From Oscheius dolichura (Eukaryota; Nematoda; Chromadorea; Rhabditida; Rhabditidae), in NCBI GenBank assembly GCA_932521035.1, contig OW051495.1:4278001-4342000 (forward strand): a stretch of 64,000 nucleotides of DNA, in the 5' to 3' direction. The notes beneath the pieces are model-generated. The model ran no database searches. It had not been told where the DNA came from and was given only the letters and a program-made list of their open reading frames with translations. Each line of letters starts with the position of its first letter. Positions within the stretch are counted from its first letter, which is position 1. Of the stretch, positions 36,231-52,542 are shown piece after piece. The position numbers and the translations under genes are program-made.

Positions 36231-37099
36231 TCAGCTCTTGAAGATGTCGTCCTTCACGCCGGCAAGAGTTTCGTACTGGGGATCCTTAGCATCAGCCTTC
36301 CTCACCTGCTCAGGCTCTTTGAACTTCTTCTTTTCCTTCTTATCTTCTTCCTTCTTTTTACCATCTTTGCTGCCTTTTCCGTTGTTTTCGTCGTTGAAGA
36401 GCTCATTTCCCAGTCCGGCCAAAGTTTCATATTGAGGATCTTTAGCATCTGCCTTGGCCACGTTAGCCGGAGCTTTGAATTTCTCCTTCTTTTTGTTTTC
36501 ACCGAAGACATTGTCATTGTCCATTCCCATAAGCGTCTGATAGTTAGGATCTTTAGCGGCGGCTTTCTTCTCATCGTCCTTAGGCTTATCAAAGATGTCC
36601 TTCTTGTCGTCTTTTTTAGCATCCTTTCCGCTCTTCTTGCTCTTTTTATTTTCCTCGTCTTTCTTCTTATCAGCCTTCTTTTCATCTTCATCATCCTTAC
36701 ATACATCTTTTGATTTCTTAGCATCTCCCAGTCCACCCGGCTTCGGTTTGTTTACCCTTTGCATCTTCTCGTCTTTGTAACCCATCCTCGGATCGGGAAG
36801 AGTCTGAGCAAGATGATTCTTTTCAAATTCATTGAGATCCGCGTCAATCTTCAGCTTTTCAGCAGCTAGCTGGAGTACCGAATTAGAAATTTCGCTAGCA
36901 TTCAAGTAAATGACGCAGTGATCAAGATTGGTTTTCACATCCCTCAGCCTGTTGAGAAGCAGAGTGATCTTGTTCAACGTAATCCACGCAAAAGCATGAA
37001 CAACAAGCGACAACAAAGCAGCGACGGCAAGCACGCCCAGATCCGCAAGAGAACCTAGAACGTTTAGGGTAAGCGAACATATGCTTCACCACCGCTCAT
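36231..37099 (-). CDS. Membrane protein with Lys-rich tail and three DPxYxTL repeats
   Basis: Two exons: ATGAGCG at 37093-37099, a 38-nt intron, then exon 2 to 36231. The product starts [20 protein letters not shown], a single hydrophobic helix of roughly 20-30 residues. An amphipathic region ([15 protein letters not shown]) follows, then a long, very Lys/Glu/Asp-rich tail. The tail carries three units spaced about 45-60 residues apart: [49 protein letters not shown]. Each has a YxTL tyrosine motif followed by a Phe about eight residues later. I do not know its function. The repeated YxxL could be sorting or SH2-docking motifs, but the regular DPxY...F pattern suggests a specific repeated binding site. 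Codon use is intermediate in GC compared with the AT-rich neighbours. Confidence 0.8.
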
Positions 37100-38486
37100 A
37101 CTCAGTTGAAATGAAGAAAATAGACAGAAATAGGGGGCTTATTTGTAAGGTATGAGCTAATCAGGACAAGATATTACGAGATTTTTCCCGTGTATGCTTA
37201 TTGAGTCAAAAGTGACAAGAAGAATAGGTACAAATTTGCTTGTGAGCTACGGTAATACAAAATCACTACATTGATGCAGTTAGGTAAAAGGATATCAAGA
37301 AACTAAAAGAAAGTGCTAATTGTACTCGGATTTCTCCAAAAAGAACAATATACAAAGCAGAACGAGTATACTCTCGATAGAGTGTTTTCCGATGAATTTT
37401 TGAAACATCGAAACGTCGGCCTCTACGTACAGTATTTACGTACCGTAGGCGAGCTCACGAAATGAGCACAACCTACAGCTAGCTGTTCTTTGCATTCGTA
37501 TATGAATGTAGGTCTAAAAATTCGCGCAGTGCTCGAATGCTAATGCCGTTTTTATGCATTTTTATGTATTTCTGACCGTTTCCCGTGTCTTGCCGACCCC
37601 GAAATACTATAAAGTAAACGAAAAAATAATCAAAAAACAAAAGCAAAATTCGAAAGAAAACGTAAATGAGTGCATTTTGTTCCGGAATGACCCAAAATTA
37701 GCTTTTTACAATGATATTTTTTCGTTGATAACTCAATATGGTCCCCATAAAGTGGCTAATTGATTGCCGTAAACAAGAAAAAAATCGGAAGTCAGTTTTA
37801 AGAAAGAAATGCTTAAAGAATATCGTGATGTTCTCGAAAGTGAAGAGTTGGACAGAAACAGTGCGTAAACAGCAAACGACCGGGCTTTTTGTTCTGCAAA
37901 TTACGGTATCCAACTTTGTCGACGTCTGGCAGCCTTATTTAGATATTCATTTTTGGTGTTCTTGGGCTCATTCGATACAGAAAAAAATACTGATCAGGAA
38001 GTAATTTTCTCACTAAAATCTGTTTAGGATTTGATATTGAAAAACTCAAAAAACTCAATTTATTTTCAATGGTACATTTCCACCACCCCCAAAAATTACT
38101 TCCGGCTCTTTCGAACATGCTGGATCGAATGCAATTTACAGAAAAAAGTAAAAATGTGTCGTTTTGTCTCGCTGACTTCGACTAAGTTGTATTGGCCGAA
38201 GAGCAAAAATTGCACTGGTCCTGGCACGACCACTGTCGCGTTGACCTCTTTTCTTCCGCGGCGAGCTGTGAACCGGCTGGTCGGGCCAGACAATATTGTC
38301 CGGTTGTAGCTCATGCTGCCTATCTCTCTTGTATCTTATCGATAAATACACAGCTGATTTTGTACAATGACTTCACCACTTGGTCGTGAACGTTTTATCA
38401 TCTGTTGGTCAACAATTGCGCAATGTTGCGTTTCATGTATTGCTCTTTTTTTTTCTTTTTGGTCGCAAACCTACTGTTTTGCAGAG
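37100..38486. other. Gene-free region holding repeat R2
   Basis: Divergent spacer between the YxTL-repeat gene and GlnRS. It contains R2 copy A (37539-38008). A reversed match to the R2 end (TTACTTCCGG at about 38095-38105) follows, so the insertion may be compound. TTTTGCAG lies 2 nt before the GlnRS ATG. Confidence 0.45.
37539..38008 (+). repeat. Dispersed repeat R2, copy A
   Basis: About 470 bp, diverged but collinear with 54160-54640. Shared blocks include GACCCCGA.ATACTATA, TTTTGTTCCG, TTGATAACT, CGTAAACA, GCGGTATCCAACTT-like and GGAAGTAATTTT at the right end. No coding capacity or recognisable ends; probably an old non-autonomous transposon. Confidence 0.7.
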
Positions 38487-42332
<3,846 letters not shown>

Positions 42333-42420
42333 AGTGAAGAGATGCTCCAGATATTTTTATTTTACTTTGTTACTCTTTTTATTTGTTTTCTTTCGGGTGA
42401 CATTAAATCATTTTTAAACA

Positions 42421-42568
42421 AGTATGCCTCCGGCGGCGTTGGGGTTAAAAATTTGACGGTCAGATTTTTCTGCTTCTCTCACTTTCCCATACAATCCGTC
42501 AAATACGGACAAACGATAGGTCATACGGACAGAGATCTGCTCACGATCTGCCCATATTAGGGTAGGAT
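42421..42568 (+). repeat. Dispersed repeat R1, copy 2
   Basis: Starts AGTATGCCTCCGGCGGCGTT and ends ATTAGGGTAGGAT like copy 1 at 15.7 kb, with internal matches CTGCTTCTCTC and ACAGAGATCTGC. It lacks the hairpin of copy 1. Same orientation, again just downstream of a gene (88 nt after GlnRS). Confidence 0.75.
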
Positions 42569-43197
42569 GTTTTATTTGGAAGGACTATTCAAAGTTTCTG
42601 CAACGTCGAAGGGGGTGTTTTCTTGTCCACTTGGTTAGCGATCGTTTGGCCAGGCGCCAACTAAAACGTTCGCAGAGACTGCTAAATGTTGCGAAATACG
42701 AGATTCGGGACGAGGCCGCAGCTGGCGTTTCGCAATTCACTTCCGGAACAAGAAGAAACGACGAGCATTAGTGAAATTATTGGTAATTAGTAGACGGGTA
42801 AATCCCAACCTTTTATTTAAAATGATAAGACACCGGGGAAGGGGGAAAGTGTCTAATATAAATTACAATAATACTTAATTTTAAAATTCTGAGTGAGCAA
42901 AAAGATGTGTAGAAAGGAGTCGACGACTCGAAGGTGGAAGAAAGAGCTGGAGGGAACGGGTGCCCGAAAGAAATGGGTCACAATCATGAACAGAGACAGA
43001 TATAACTATGTACAATATAATATATATTATATAATATGTTTTGAAAGTATATACAAGCCCGATGGGATCGGCCACGGGAAATCCTTCCACAGGGAAGGGC
43101 TCGACGGTACTTCTCTCGTTCCGCGGAATGAGCAAAATAATTACAAAGACCGGGAAACACAACCACGGTTAATTAAGCTCTAAGGGGAGAAGCACTT
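42569..43197. other. Spacer at an AT/GC border
   Basis: No gene. Convergent 3' region between GlnRS and PIM kinase, with a locally GC-rich segment at about 42600-42760. TTGGTTAGCGA occurs here (about 42631) and in the GlnRS intron patch at about 41094. Composition turns GC-rich for good at about 43.1 kb. Confidence 0.4.
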
Positions 43198-45786
43198 TTA
43201 GTTGGACCTCGTTATAACGGATTCGACCAGCGGCGAACTGGACTGGTAGCCGGAACTGACTTTACTGCTGCGGGAGGAGCAGGCGGCCTCGTCGCTGGAA
43301 CTGTTCTCCTGGCATCGGGGATGCTCAGTGATGCTGGCCACAACGTCGGACGACGGGTATTCGCAGCGGTTGAAGTAGGATCTCCGGGAGGGGGAGCCGA
43401 TGGATCTGCTCGGGGTGGGGATGCTGATTCGGGATGACTGCGAGCAGGTCGGACGCTGGAATACGAATTATTAGTCGGGGGATCCGGAGGAAACTGACCA
43501 CTGTGGGGTGCTCGATCTTGACACTGCGACTGGAGACCGACGGGGACGACAGCCCGAATTTATGTTCCGACTTCTGGATAGTCAGCGGCACGCGGGGCTT
43601 CGTCTTGTCATCCTCCTCCTTGAGATGGCCCTTTTTTCGGATCTCCTCCTTCATGGTGGCCACCTCAGCTGGTCGTGGGGCCGGAGACAGCAGCTTCTCC
43701 TTTGTGAGCCCGATAGCGAGGACCTCATCGGAGAGGGCGATCTCTTCTGACACTCTCATCCAGGAGTGGCCGAGGATCTCGTCGAGGCTGGGACGCTCGG
43801 GTCCGTTGAGCTGGAGACACTGGACGATGAGATCCTTGCACTCGGCGGAGACATTGGCCCGCCAGTGGATCTTGCCGGAGAGGATCTCGTTGTCCCGGCG
43901 GAAGGGGATGTCCCCGCAGACCATGTCGTAGAGGAGGACGCCCAGGGACCAGACGGTGGCCTCGAGCCCGTTGTAGCTGCCGTTTCGAATCCACTCGGGA
44001 GGACTGTAGACACGTGTTCCTGGAAGACGGCTGTTCAGTAATGTCCTCTCCTCCCCGATCAGCTGGTGGCCAGCTGGTGCGCGACGCGCGGGACAAAAGA
44101 GCCTGGCACCGACAGTGTGAGGACATACAAAAAAGTGCGCGCACGCGGATGAAATATTTGCTTTCAGTGGAGAGGAATGTTGCACTTTTAGAGGGGCCGG
44201 CGATTGACCTCCCCCTAGGCCCCCCGGCTGCTGCTTACGGCTGGGCACGTCATTATTGCGCAATTTGGAAGCCACGTGACATGGGCGTTTCCCAGGCGAG
44301 GGAAGGAATGCCTAATGTGCGAGGGTGGTGGCGGCCGGGGTGGTTTAGTGAGAGCTCCATTAATCCGGACCGGTTCGAGCCGGGCCTTCCTCCCCTCCCC
44401 CAACCCTGCCTCTCGGGTCAGTTGTTTATGCGTGGCCTGGTCATCGGGTCAACGGGACATCACGTGCGCACTCCCCTCCCGCATACGAGGTCAGAGCGCG
44501 GGAAAGTGCCCCCGATTTGGGCTAGCCGGGCGGGTCGCTTGGCTCGCTGCCATCAGAAAGCAAACAGAAAGAGCGAGGGAACGCGAGAGAGTGGAATGTG
44601 CGCACTCTATGAAGAGCAGCAGCTCATTTGTTTGCCCCGGGCCCGCAGATTTGCTACTTGGCCACAGGACACGAGGCTTACCTTCGAAATCGGTGTAATT
44701 GGTCTCCTTCTTGTTGGCCCCGCTGCCGAAGTCGATGATCTGCAGGGTGCCGGCCTTCTTGTCCATCACGATGTTCTCGTCCTTGATGTCCCGGTGGTAG
44801 ATGCCCTGCTCCTCGCAGGCCTTGACAGTCTTGACTATCTGAAAACGGACACGATGAGAAAAAGAACGGTGTTGACTCAAAGGACAGGACAGGAGGACAG
44901 ACGGACCTGGGTGAAAAAGTCGCGGGTGTTGTCCTCGGTGAGGGGCCCGTGCTCGGAGATGTAGTCGAAGAGGTCGGCGCAGTTGGCCGGCCTCTCCATC
45001 ACGATCATGTAGCCGTCGGCCTTCTCGAACCAGTCCAGCGTCTGGATGACGCCGGTGATGCTCTGGCAGCGCATCAGAAGGGAAATTTCGAGGGGCACCA
45101 TCTGGCCATTGTACTGAAAAGGCAGGCGGTATTATTCCACACCAGAAACCACAGGCCGCCGTCATCGCATTTCACTGCGTTGCACAACCTGATCCTCGGC
45201 GGCTGTTTATTCAAAATTTCGCCACATTGCCTATGTGAGTGCAGCTTCCGACCGAGGAACCGAGGTTTGGCCACTGCTCACGTGGCTCGTCGGCCATGTG
45301 ACAAGAAAGAAGCCGCAGCAGCAACAGCTACACAAACACAGCCGATACTCACCATGCACCATTCGGGCACATCGCTTCGATTGATATATTTACAGGCGAT
45401 GGGCTTGTGGTCCGAGAGCCGGTAGCCGGAGAAGACCGTCCCGAATCCGCCACGGCCTAATTCTGGGCCAACCGAATAGAGGCGCCTCAGATTCGCGTAG
45501 TCGTGCTCTAAAATATTTATAATATCTTTGTGTCCGGGGGCAAAACATCGCGGGGAGGGGGCCCGAGTGAAAGAGGCGGCTTCTGCCTGCTGCTGGCTGC
45601 TGCTGCTGTGTAGCAGTCCCGGTTCCCCATGTGACTAGGACAGCCAAAACAACAGGAATGGGCTGGAGAAGCTGCTTTTGAGCCCGCTGTCCAACTAAAG
45701 GAGCGGACCCAAAAGGCCTGAGGGAGAGGAGGAGACATACCGGGAGGGGCTGGGACTGGCTGCTCTACGGCAACGCCAACAGCCAT
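43198..45786 (-). CDS. PIM-family serine/threonine kinase
   Basis: Constitutively active survival/growth kinase family (prk-1/prk-2 in C. elegans). The short N-terminus ([15 protein letters not shown]) joins [20 protein letters not shown], the glycine loop [11 protein letters not shown] and IACKYI (catalytic Lys). The hinge [19 protein letters not shown] matches the PIM hinge (ERPEPVQDLFDFITERG). Then [42 protein letters not shown] and [18 protein letters not shown] are diagnostic of PIM. A long Ser/Pro-rich C-terminal tail ([35 protein letters not shown]), absent from mammalian PIMs, has many phospho-acceptor sites. Introns here are longer than average (about 230, 240, 60 and 650 nt). Confidence 0.93.
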
Positions 45787-48700
45787 CTTCAGTCGGCCAC
45801 TTATCATGAACCAAAAGCGGTAGAGCCGGCTTCCTCGACCAGGCGAATAGTCGTGGGAAATGCTGAAATGCGTCTATGAATAGGGCCGGAGGAAATAGAA
45901 AAAGTGAGAGACTGCAATGGAACGTATTAGAGAAATAGGCGGGAGACCCGCCCACCCAGCACCCAAACGTCACACTGGCCCCGCCTCCCCCCATAGGGAC
46001 GATCTCCCATGCCACTTGGCTCGGGGCCAAGCGGCGTTGATCTATGAGAGGGGGGACGACGAGCATGAGCCAGCCAGGTGGGCCGCCGTGGGGCTGGACT
46101 GGGCCGAACGGAGGGCGGAACGCCGAAAAGTGCAGTAGACGGACGGGGGAGGGGCTTGGCGAAAAGCCAACCATGAGGACACGGAGAGAGCGCGAGGGAC
46201 GGGGAGAGGCCAGAGACTTAAGCTGGGAGAAGGGAGGGGACAGTCGGCTGTGACCTTGGCCGATTACTGTATGCCAGCGGGAAAAGAACGCCCGTGCCAG
46301 GCAGAGGGCTTTCCCCAGCCGTTCTTCAAAGGACGAGCGGGGGCCAGCCAGCTGATTTGGACTGGCAATAAGGCATCCCTCGGAAGGTCACATGAGGAAG
46401 CACTTTGATCGGACGGGTTCTCTCTCGCCAGGAACTGTGTCACATGAGGGTCTCGAGGCGATCTGCTGGGTTGCAAGGCGAGCTGATAAATCTCACGAGG
46501 GGAGGTCTCAATAGGCCATTAATTGGGAGAGAAGCACTTCTGAATGAATGTTTTCCAGGAGCACTGACCCCGGCTGTTGACAAACGCCAATATCATGCCC
46601 AAACATCGTAGCACGGGGCTGGAAGAGGGCTGGGAATATAACCGGGGGCTATGAGGAGGGGAGCAGCGGCCGGGCGAGGAGGAGACGACGCACGGGTCGG
46701 AACAGATCACGGTGGGGGTGGAACCCGGGGAAGAACTGGAAGACCGAGTAGATCACATGCCTCATGGGCGGCGCTTCCGAGAAACTACGCAGCTGATCAG
46801 CATGAAGGAATAAGGGGGCCAATCCGGAAGGAGAAGTACAGGTCGGCACGATGCCAAGTCAAAGCAAACGGGCCACGGCAAACAGTGAGCAGCGCACTAA
46901 TGTGCTCGGCTTACAAGAGCCGCCGGGCCTTATCGGGGCAAGTCACGAGCCGGTGTGGCCCTGGAGCAGCCTCCTCCTCCCGCTCTTATCTTCCCCCGAA
47001 CCTGCGCCTTTCCTTTGTGTTCTGCTGATTTTTAAAGCAAATTACAAGCTCACGTGGACGGGGTGTTGGGAGCTGAGTCACTGATCGCGTAGGACCTTGT
47101 ACCAGCTGATTCACTATTGACCGAACTGGAGAATGAGGCGTGGGTTTAAAAAGAGCACCTTAAACCGGGCTGACTGTGTCGCCGGAAACACATTACGAAT
47201 CAAAAGATCCATTTCCTCCTCGGGGACGAAGCCCCTCTGCAGCGGCCTTTCGTTCCACCCGGCCCCCGGCTGACTCTGTCAATTTCTCATCATAGAGATT
47301 ATCTCGGGAGTGACCCCGGCTGGACGGCATTGCGCCATCGGCGGCCAGGTCACTCGTCCCGCTAGATGAGGCCATGGCAGATACCGCGCCCTGAGGTCAC
47401 CCCCGAGTGTCTCCTCGTCTGCAGAAGATTTGTTGTGGGCAAGCCCGCTGGCGCCGTGCCAGGCCTCCCGCGCAAAACAACTCGTCTAAGAATAACTGAG
47501 GCCTGAGTCAGCCCCGTTCGCCCCGGGGCACTGACCGCATTCCACACACAACTCTCTTTTTCAGAACCGGTGGGTCTCGCACGTCACATGCTTCCTTCGC
47601 CAACGACGACGCCCTCGTTTTGCCTGTTAGGCGAATAGGAGGACGAGGACGAGGAGGAGGATGGCGGTGGCTCAACCCGGAGGCCCATACAAAACATTAA
47701 ATTTTAAATGAGCCGGTCTAATTGAGCCGGACAAGTCGGCCTTCTTGGGGAGACGTCCCGTGACGGTGTCTATATTAAGCGCGTAGTACAGCTGCCTTCC
47801 AGGTGCTCCGTTAATAACGTGAGCAACGTAGCGTGCGGATACAGTGGTGACATTCAATTAGTTATCAGGTGAGCTCAGACGGAGATTAGCCCGTCACGAG
47901 GCAGAGAGAGAGGACTACCGAAGACCCGGATTTAGCCATCGGGCGGGAGGAGGAGGAAATGGCCAGGGGATCGGGGGACCGAAGATGAACTGGTGGACGA
48001 GGAGGCGCCCGAATAATAGGGAAGTTGTCGGGCAAATGAAAAGACAACAGGTCTTTCTCCCGCGCGCGAAGCCTGTGTAAACCGAACCCAAATAACAACC
48101 ACGTAATTCGGGAATCATAGAAATGCGGCAGGGAGAGGAACATCACATGCAACTATTTCTGGATGACGCGGGACTCACGGGACTGTCCTTTCTGCAAAAT
48201 AACCGGGGGAGGTGGAGGAGGACGGCGGGAAGTACGAGAGACGAAGCCTTCGGGGTTTCCCTTCGGCCAGATAAGCCGCCACCCGGGTGTCGACGAAATG
48301 TCGCATCGTGAACTCGGGTCTTTAGTCTTTCCCCACTTGGCATAATCGAGTTATCCCTGTTTATTTTTCATGTTTCTTGTGTTTGTTTTTGTTTTTGTTT
48401 TTGGCCGGGTGAACTTCGATTTATCAGAAGGGCTGGCCGGCTGACCATCGCCTTCTCCGATACGAAATCTCTGGGAGATCTTCGAGGAATTCGCGCGGCT
48501 CCTGGCACGCGTTCTTATCGATTAATTAGATGATTGGTCGTCCCGCGCAAAAAATAGTCGAGGAATTTCCGCCATGGAGGTCACCGGGCGACAGGGAGAA
48601 GTGGATGCCCCCCTCCCCCTCGTCCCCTCTTCGACTATTGTTGAGACCCGGGAAGAGTTGTTTACTAAACAGGCCAGACTTCCCCGGGACCGAAAACATC

Positions 48701-51700
48701 CTCCTCCCGGCTGCAGGGGATGGCGCCAGGAAGGAAGCATGACATGGAAACGGAAAGTCAATCCGACACATTCGGCTGATAACGCGGCTCCTGCAGTAGT
48801 CTGTTGTGGTCCTCCTGTTCCCGTCATGTATTGTGACGAGTCTCGCCACGATAAGGAGGCGCCTGGAGGGTCCGGAAGTGAGTCGAGGCAGCTGGGCACA
48901 CCGGGGCCTTCGGGGGATTTGTACAGGCAGCCATGTATCCAGGGGAACTCGGCACACAAAGAGACACGGGGCTTCTTTGTGGATAATTGCCGGGGTCCAA
49001 TTTGCCTCTTCCCATAACGACCCCCGGATAAAAAAGAGCCCCGTGGTCGATATCCGTACCTCGCGGCGGTGAGACATAAATTCCGGGAGAATAGCCGACT
49101 TCGGACGACGTGCTAATGGAGCCCCAAAAATGTGAAATACGAGGAGGAGCCGTGACCTCCGCGGATCGGGGGCCCCCAGTTGCCCGTTATCTGGTCGAAT
49201 CTCGGCCGACAGTCCGCCGAATATCACCGACATAATATAATCTGATAATGAGTGGGCCGGACAAGAGGATAATTAGAAGCGACGGCCGAGGCTAATGGTA
49301 CGGATTACCTGTGGATTACCTGGAGGGGCCAGGTGCCCCTCGTCGTATTTTTGTTGACACGCCTCTTTTTTGCAGCAGCCGGCTGCAAAAGCGCAGTTTT
49401 CCCGGGCACGGCGGCTGTCGAGCCACATAAATCGAAGGGGGTTAAACGGCTGTTCGCCTGATTGATACACTGATGGTTATTTTCACACCAACAAGCCTTC
49501 TGTGAAATGGGCCTCACGTGTTGCGCACACGGTCGCCGATAAGGGCCCCAGGCGCCAGGCTCTGCCGATAAACCACAAAAGAGGCCTGTCAACGAAAGCC
49601 TCCTCGTGACGGATCAAAAACTTCCTAAGACGATGCGATGCATAGATAGAGAGAGGCCTCCTCCCGCCTCTCTCCCTTTCCCTACGACTGGTTCCCTCTC
49701 CTCGGGTCTCGCCGCGAAAAAAGCAAAACAAATTGTTTCGCGACAGGTGACTTGGAAAAGGCAACAGGTGGCGGCCGACTGAATTCAGGGGATAACATAC
49801 TACGGATCAGTGGACGGGCTAAATGAGCGAGGGACTTCGGGGAACGGCCTCTTTCATCGGGTTGGATTATTCATCCACACACACGTTGTTGACGTGGATC
49901 TCTGCCGGGGATGTGTGGGGGGCCATCGTCCACCTCGTCCTACTCGTCCCCGTCACATTGTTTTGTCGTCGTATTTGTTCAGTATTCTGTGTCGTCAGCA
50001 TCTTTCCGGCGTATCAGCTGCTCTGCGTAGGTTGGAGCTGCGTTTCTCCTTTTATTGTGGCCTTTAACGACCCCCTGCAGAACTCTGCCGTGTGTTCTTT
50101 TTTGCCGGCTGCCCGTATTTTACATTACCCCAGAAACATGTGTCCCCTCTGAATTTCTTGCCCGGCTCCGCGCGCGGCACCACCTGCAAAAAGACGCCAG
50201 TAATGGCCGGCTTCCCATAGTAAACCACCGGATTTGATGGGGAGGAGGAGGAGGATGAGTCAGGGGGATCCTCGCCTTCCTTCTCCCAACAGCCAGGAAT
50301 GCAGCCGGAAACGGGCAAAAAACGGGACAACAGACGTCGGCGAAGGGGAGAAATGTCATAAATTAGAGAGAAACGAAGGGGATCGACCCGCTGTAAACGA
50401 GGAAGTGATCCAAAACCACGAGTCCAAACGGCCAACAGGGGGATCGCCGTCCTCCATTAGGCAGAGTGATCTAAGACGGGCTCAGCCGCCCGGCTACGGT
50501 GTGTCCTCGCCGGATTTGGTCACCCGACAGTCATTTCCCTAATGAAAACGGTCAGCTGATCTCTCTCGGATCAAGTGTTTACCCCGCCGAACCAGTACGA
50601 GTCCGCATTCCTTGCGCGGCGATCCCCGAAGTTCCGGAGGACCTCCTCACTCGCAACTGTCGGCCCTCTGGCAGCCGGCCAATTGGATAAAGATCGCAGG
50701 GGATGGCTTTACAACTACCGCGGCCGCTCCTTGTAACGCGAGAGCTGCTGTACACTACTTCTGGCAGCCGGCCAGCCCGGAAATACAGGCCGAGGGGTCC
50801 CAAGCGGAAGAGGGATTGACCGAAAGATCGATCGTAAACCGTGACGTCGGCTGGAGACGGATCTAGTCTGTGCAGCCACACAATGCAATTCCCACATAAA
50901 ACGGTGCGAATTGCAGCTCGTTGTCTGCTTTTTTTCTGTCCTCTATTGTTACCAATTATACGGTATGTACTAGCCGGAGGGGATCGTCTTCTTTTTGGGA
51001 AGGGGGAGCGGAGGTGCTGAAGTTGTTGACGCGGTGGTCTCTGTTCGCTTTCTTGTTTGTCGCCTACTGACCGTCACCGACTCTTCGCCTTCTCGTCCAG
51101 CTCGACATAAACATACCGGAATACGAGGAGGACGAGGAGGAGGGCAACAGCGACCTTTTCGGGGACCGGAGAACCCTCGGCCGGCTGACGTCAGCTTTTC
51201 CCCGAGTCGTGTGACCGGGCATCGACTGTGCACAATTGCAGTTGCAGCTGGGCGGATGACATTGGGAGCGGGAGTCGGTTAACGTGACAATTTATTACCC
51301 CAGCTATAAAAATCTCGCCGTTTCGACAAACTCCCCGCGTCGATTACAAACAGGTGAAAAACGGCGGAATGACCTCGGGGCCCGGGGGAGGCAAGGAGAC
51401 CACCCCTGCAATTCCACCTCAGTCACGGGTCTCTCTGATAAGCCATCCCCCCTCTCACAAATGTTGCGAAAAACGAACTGCGTGTGACGCGGGACCCAGC
51501 CACTGCAAACACGTCAACCAGCCGGAGGAAGTCTGCAAGCCCCCTCTCATGTGAGGGGGACTGTCTCGGGGCCCCGTCCCGCGGTTATAGTCGAGGGCAC
51601 GGGATGCGTGTGTCCCACACTCCTTTGTCTCCTCCGGGGTACGGTAACTCTCTCTGCCTTTTCCAGTAAATATTTTGAGAGAAACGGGGTTTTTACTCTG

Positions 51701-52542
51701 ATAAAAAGACGACGACGGCTTCTCGTGTGACCGTCGTCGCCCCAAAGGAATTCGACCTCCGGGGGCCCTCACGACGACGCGCCCCCGATCCGCTTATGTT
51801 AATTTGATTTCTATAGAGAAGTAGGGGATTGGGATCCGGTGCCGGTCCTTTTTGAACCTGGCACCTATTGTACGACCGGGGAGGAGGACGGCGTCGGCCC
51901 CCGGGGGGATTCTCAAAGTCACGTGGTCTTGGATGTGTGGTGGAACTTTTTGATTGTTGGTGCCTCCTCCGCGAACCGGGTCGTAGTCATCCCCCCGGGT
52001 GGTCCGCTCTCCCTCAATTGACACGTCGTCTCGACTATTCGTGTCCTCGTCACGGGAGAAGGGCCCTAATCCCCCGGCCAATACAGAAGTAGTTGTTTTG
52101 GACAGGGGCCACAGTCTATGCTAATGTCCTCCCAGGGTTCGTTGACCGCAGCACCAAAAGTTCAAAGGATTATTTACAGTTTTTTGGGGAGAGTACGTAT
52201 ATGGAGATGGTAGGCGGCTTATGCAAATGGGAGGTGTATCTCTGTCATAAACAATATGGAAAACTAAAGGAGAGAAGTTGACACTTTTGGGGGTGTCAAC
52301 GGATCGAACCTCGGACATCAATCAGTGTCAACTACAGCCCAAGGAACCATAGATCTGGACCGGTGTAAGGAGAAGGGGGACAGCTGCTCGAAGCAGTGGC
52401 ACACTGTCCCGCTTCTCTACTTCCTGCCCAAATCGGCCCATGCATATGGTGTGGCCATCAATCCTCCGCACTTATCCTCCGTCTGCCAGGTGTGTCCCAT
52501 TATTCAATTCGAAATCTGTTATTCTACGGGAAAACGCCCGGG
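45787..52542. other. 6.7 kb gene-free GC-rich region upstream of PIM kinase
   Basis: No gene supported; many open frames exist only because the sequence is GC-rich. It contains repeated GATA-type words (e.g. CTGATAAAT near 46480, TTATCAGG near 47863, TCTGATAAG near 51436, CTGATAAAAAG near 51698), CACGTG/CACGTGA E-box words and a palindromic CRE-like TGACGTCA near 51187. As this is the 5' side of PIM kinase and the 3' side of NR-C, it is a candidate enhancer region for PIM. A tRNA-like relic lies at its right end. Confidence 0.45.
52295..52345 (-). repeat. tRNA-like relic (B box)
   Basis: B box GAGGTTCGATCCGT on the minus strand (about 52301-52316), with an A-box-like TGGGCTGTAGTTG at 52330-52342. 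The T arm does not pair, so this is a tRNA-derived relic, not a tRNA gene. Confidence 0.4.

Noticed and set aside
36222-36713. Hydrophobic 163-aa frame on the + strand
   Set aside because: Antisense image of the Lys-rich tail (AAG/AAA codons read as CTT/TTT), so its Leu/Phe richness is an artefact.
44014-44964. 316-aa open frame on the + strand
   Set aside because: Antisense to PIM kinase exons and an intron; GC-rich DNA yields long chance frames and nothing in it resembles a protein domain.
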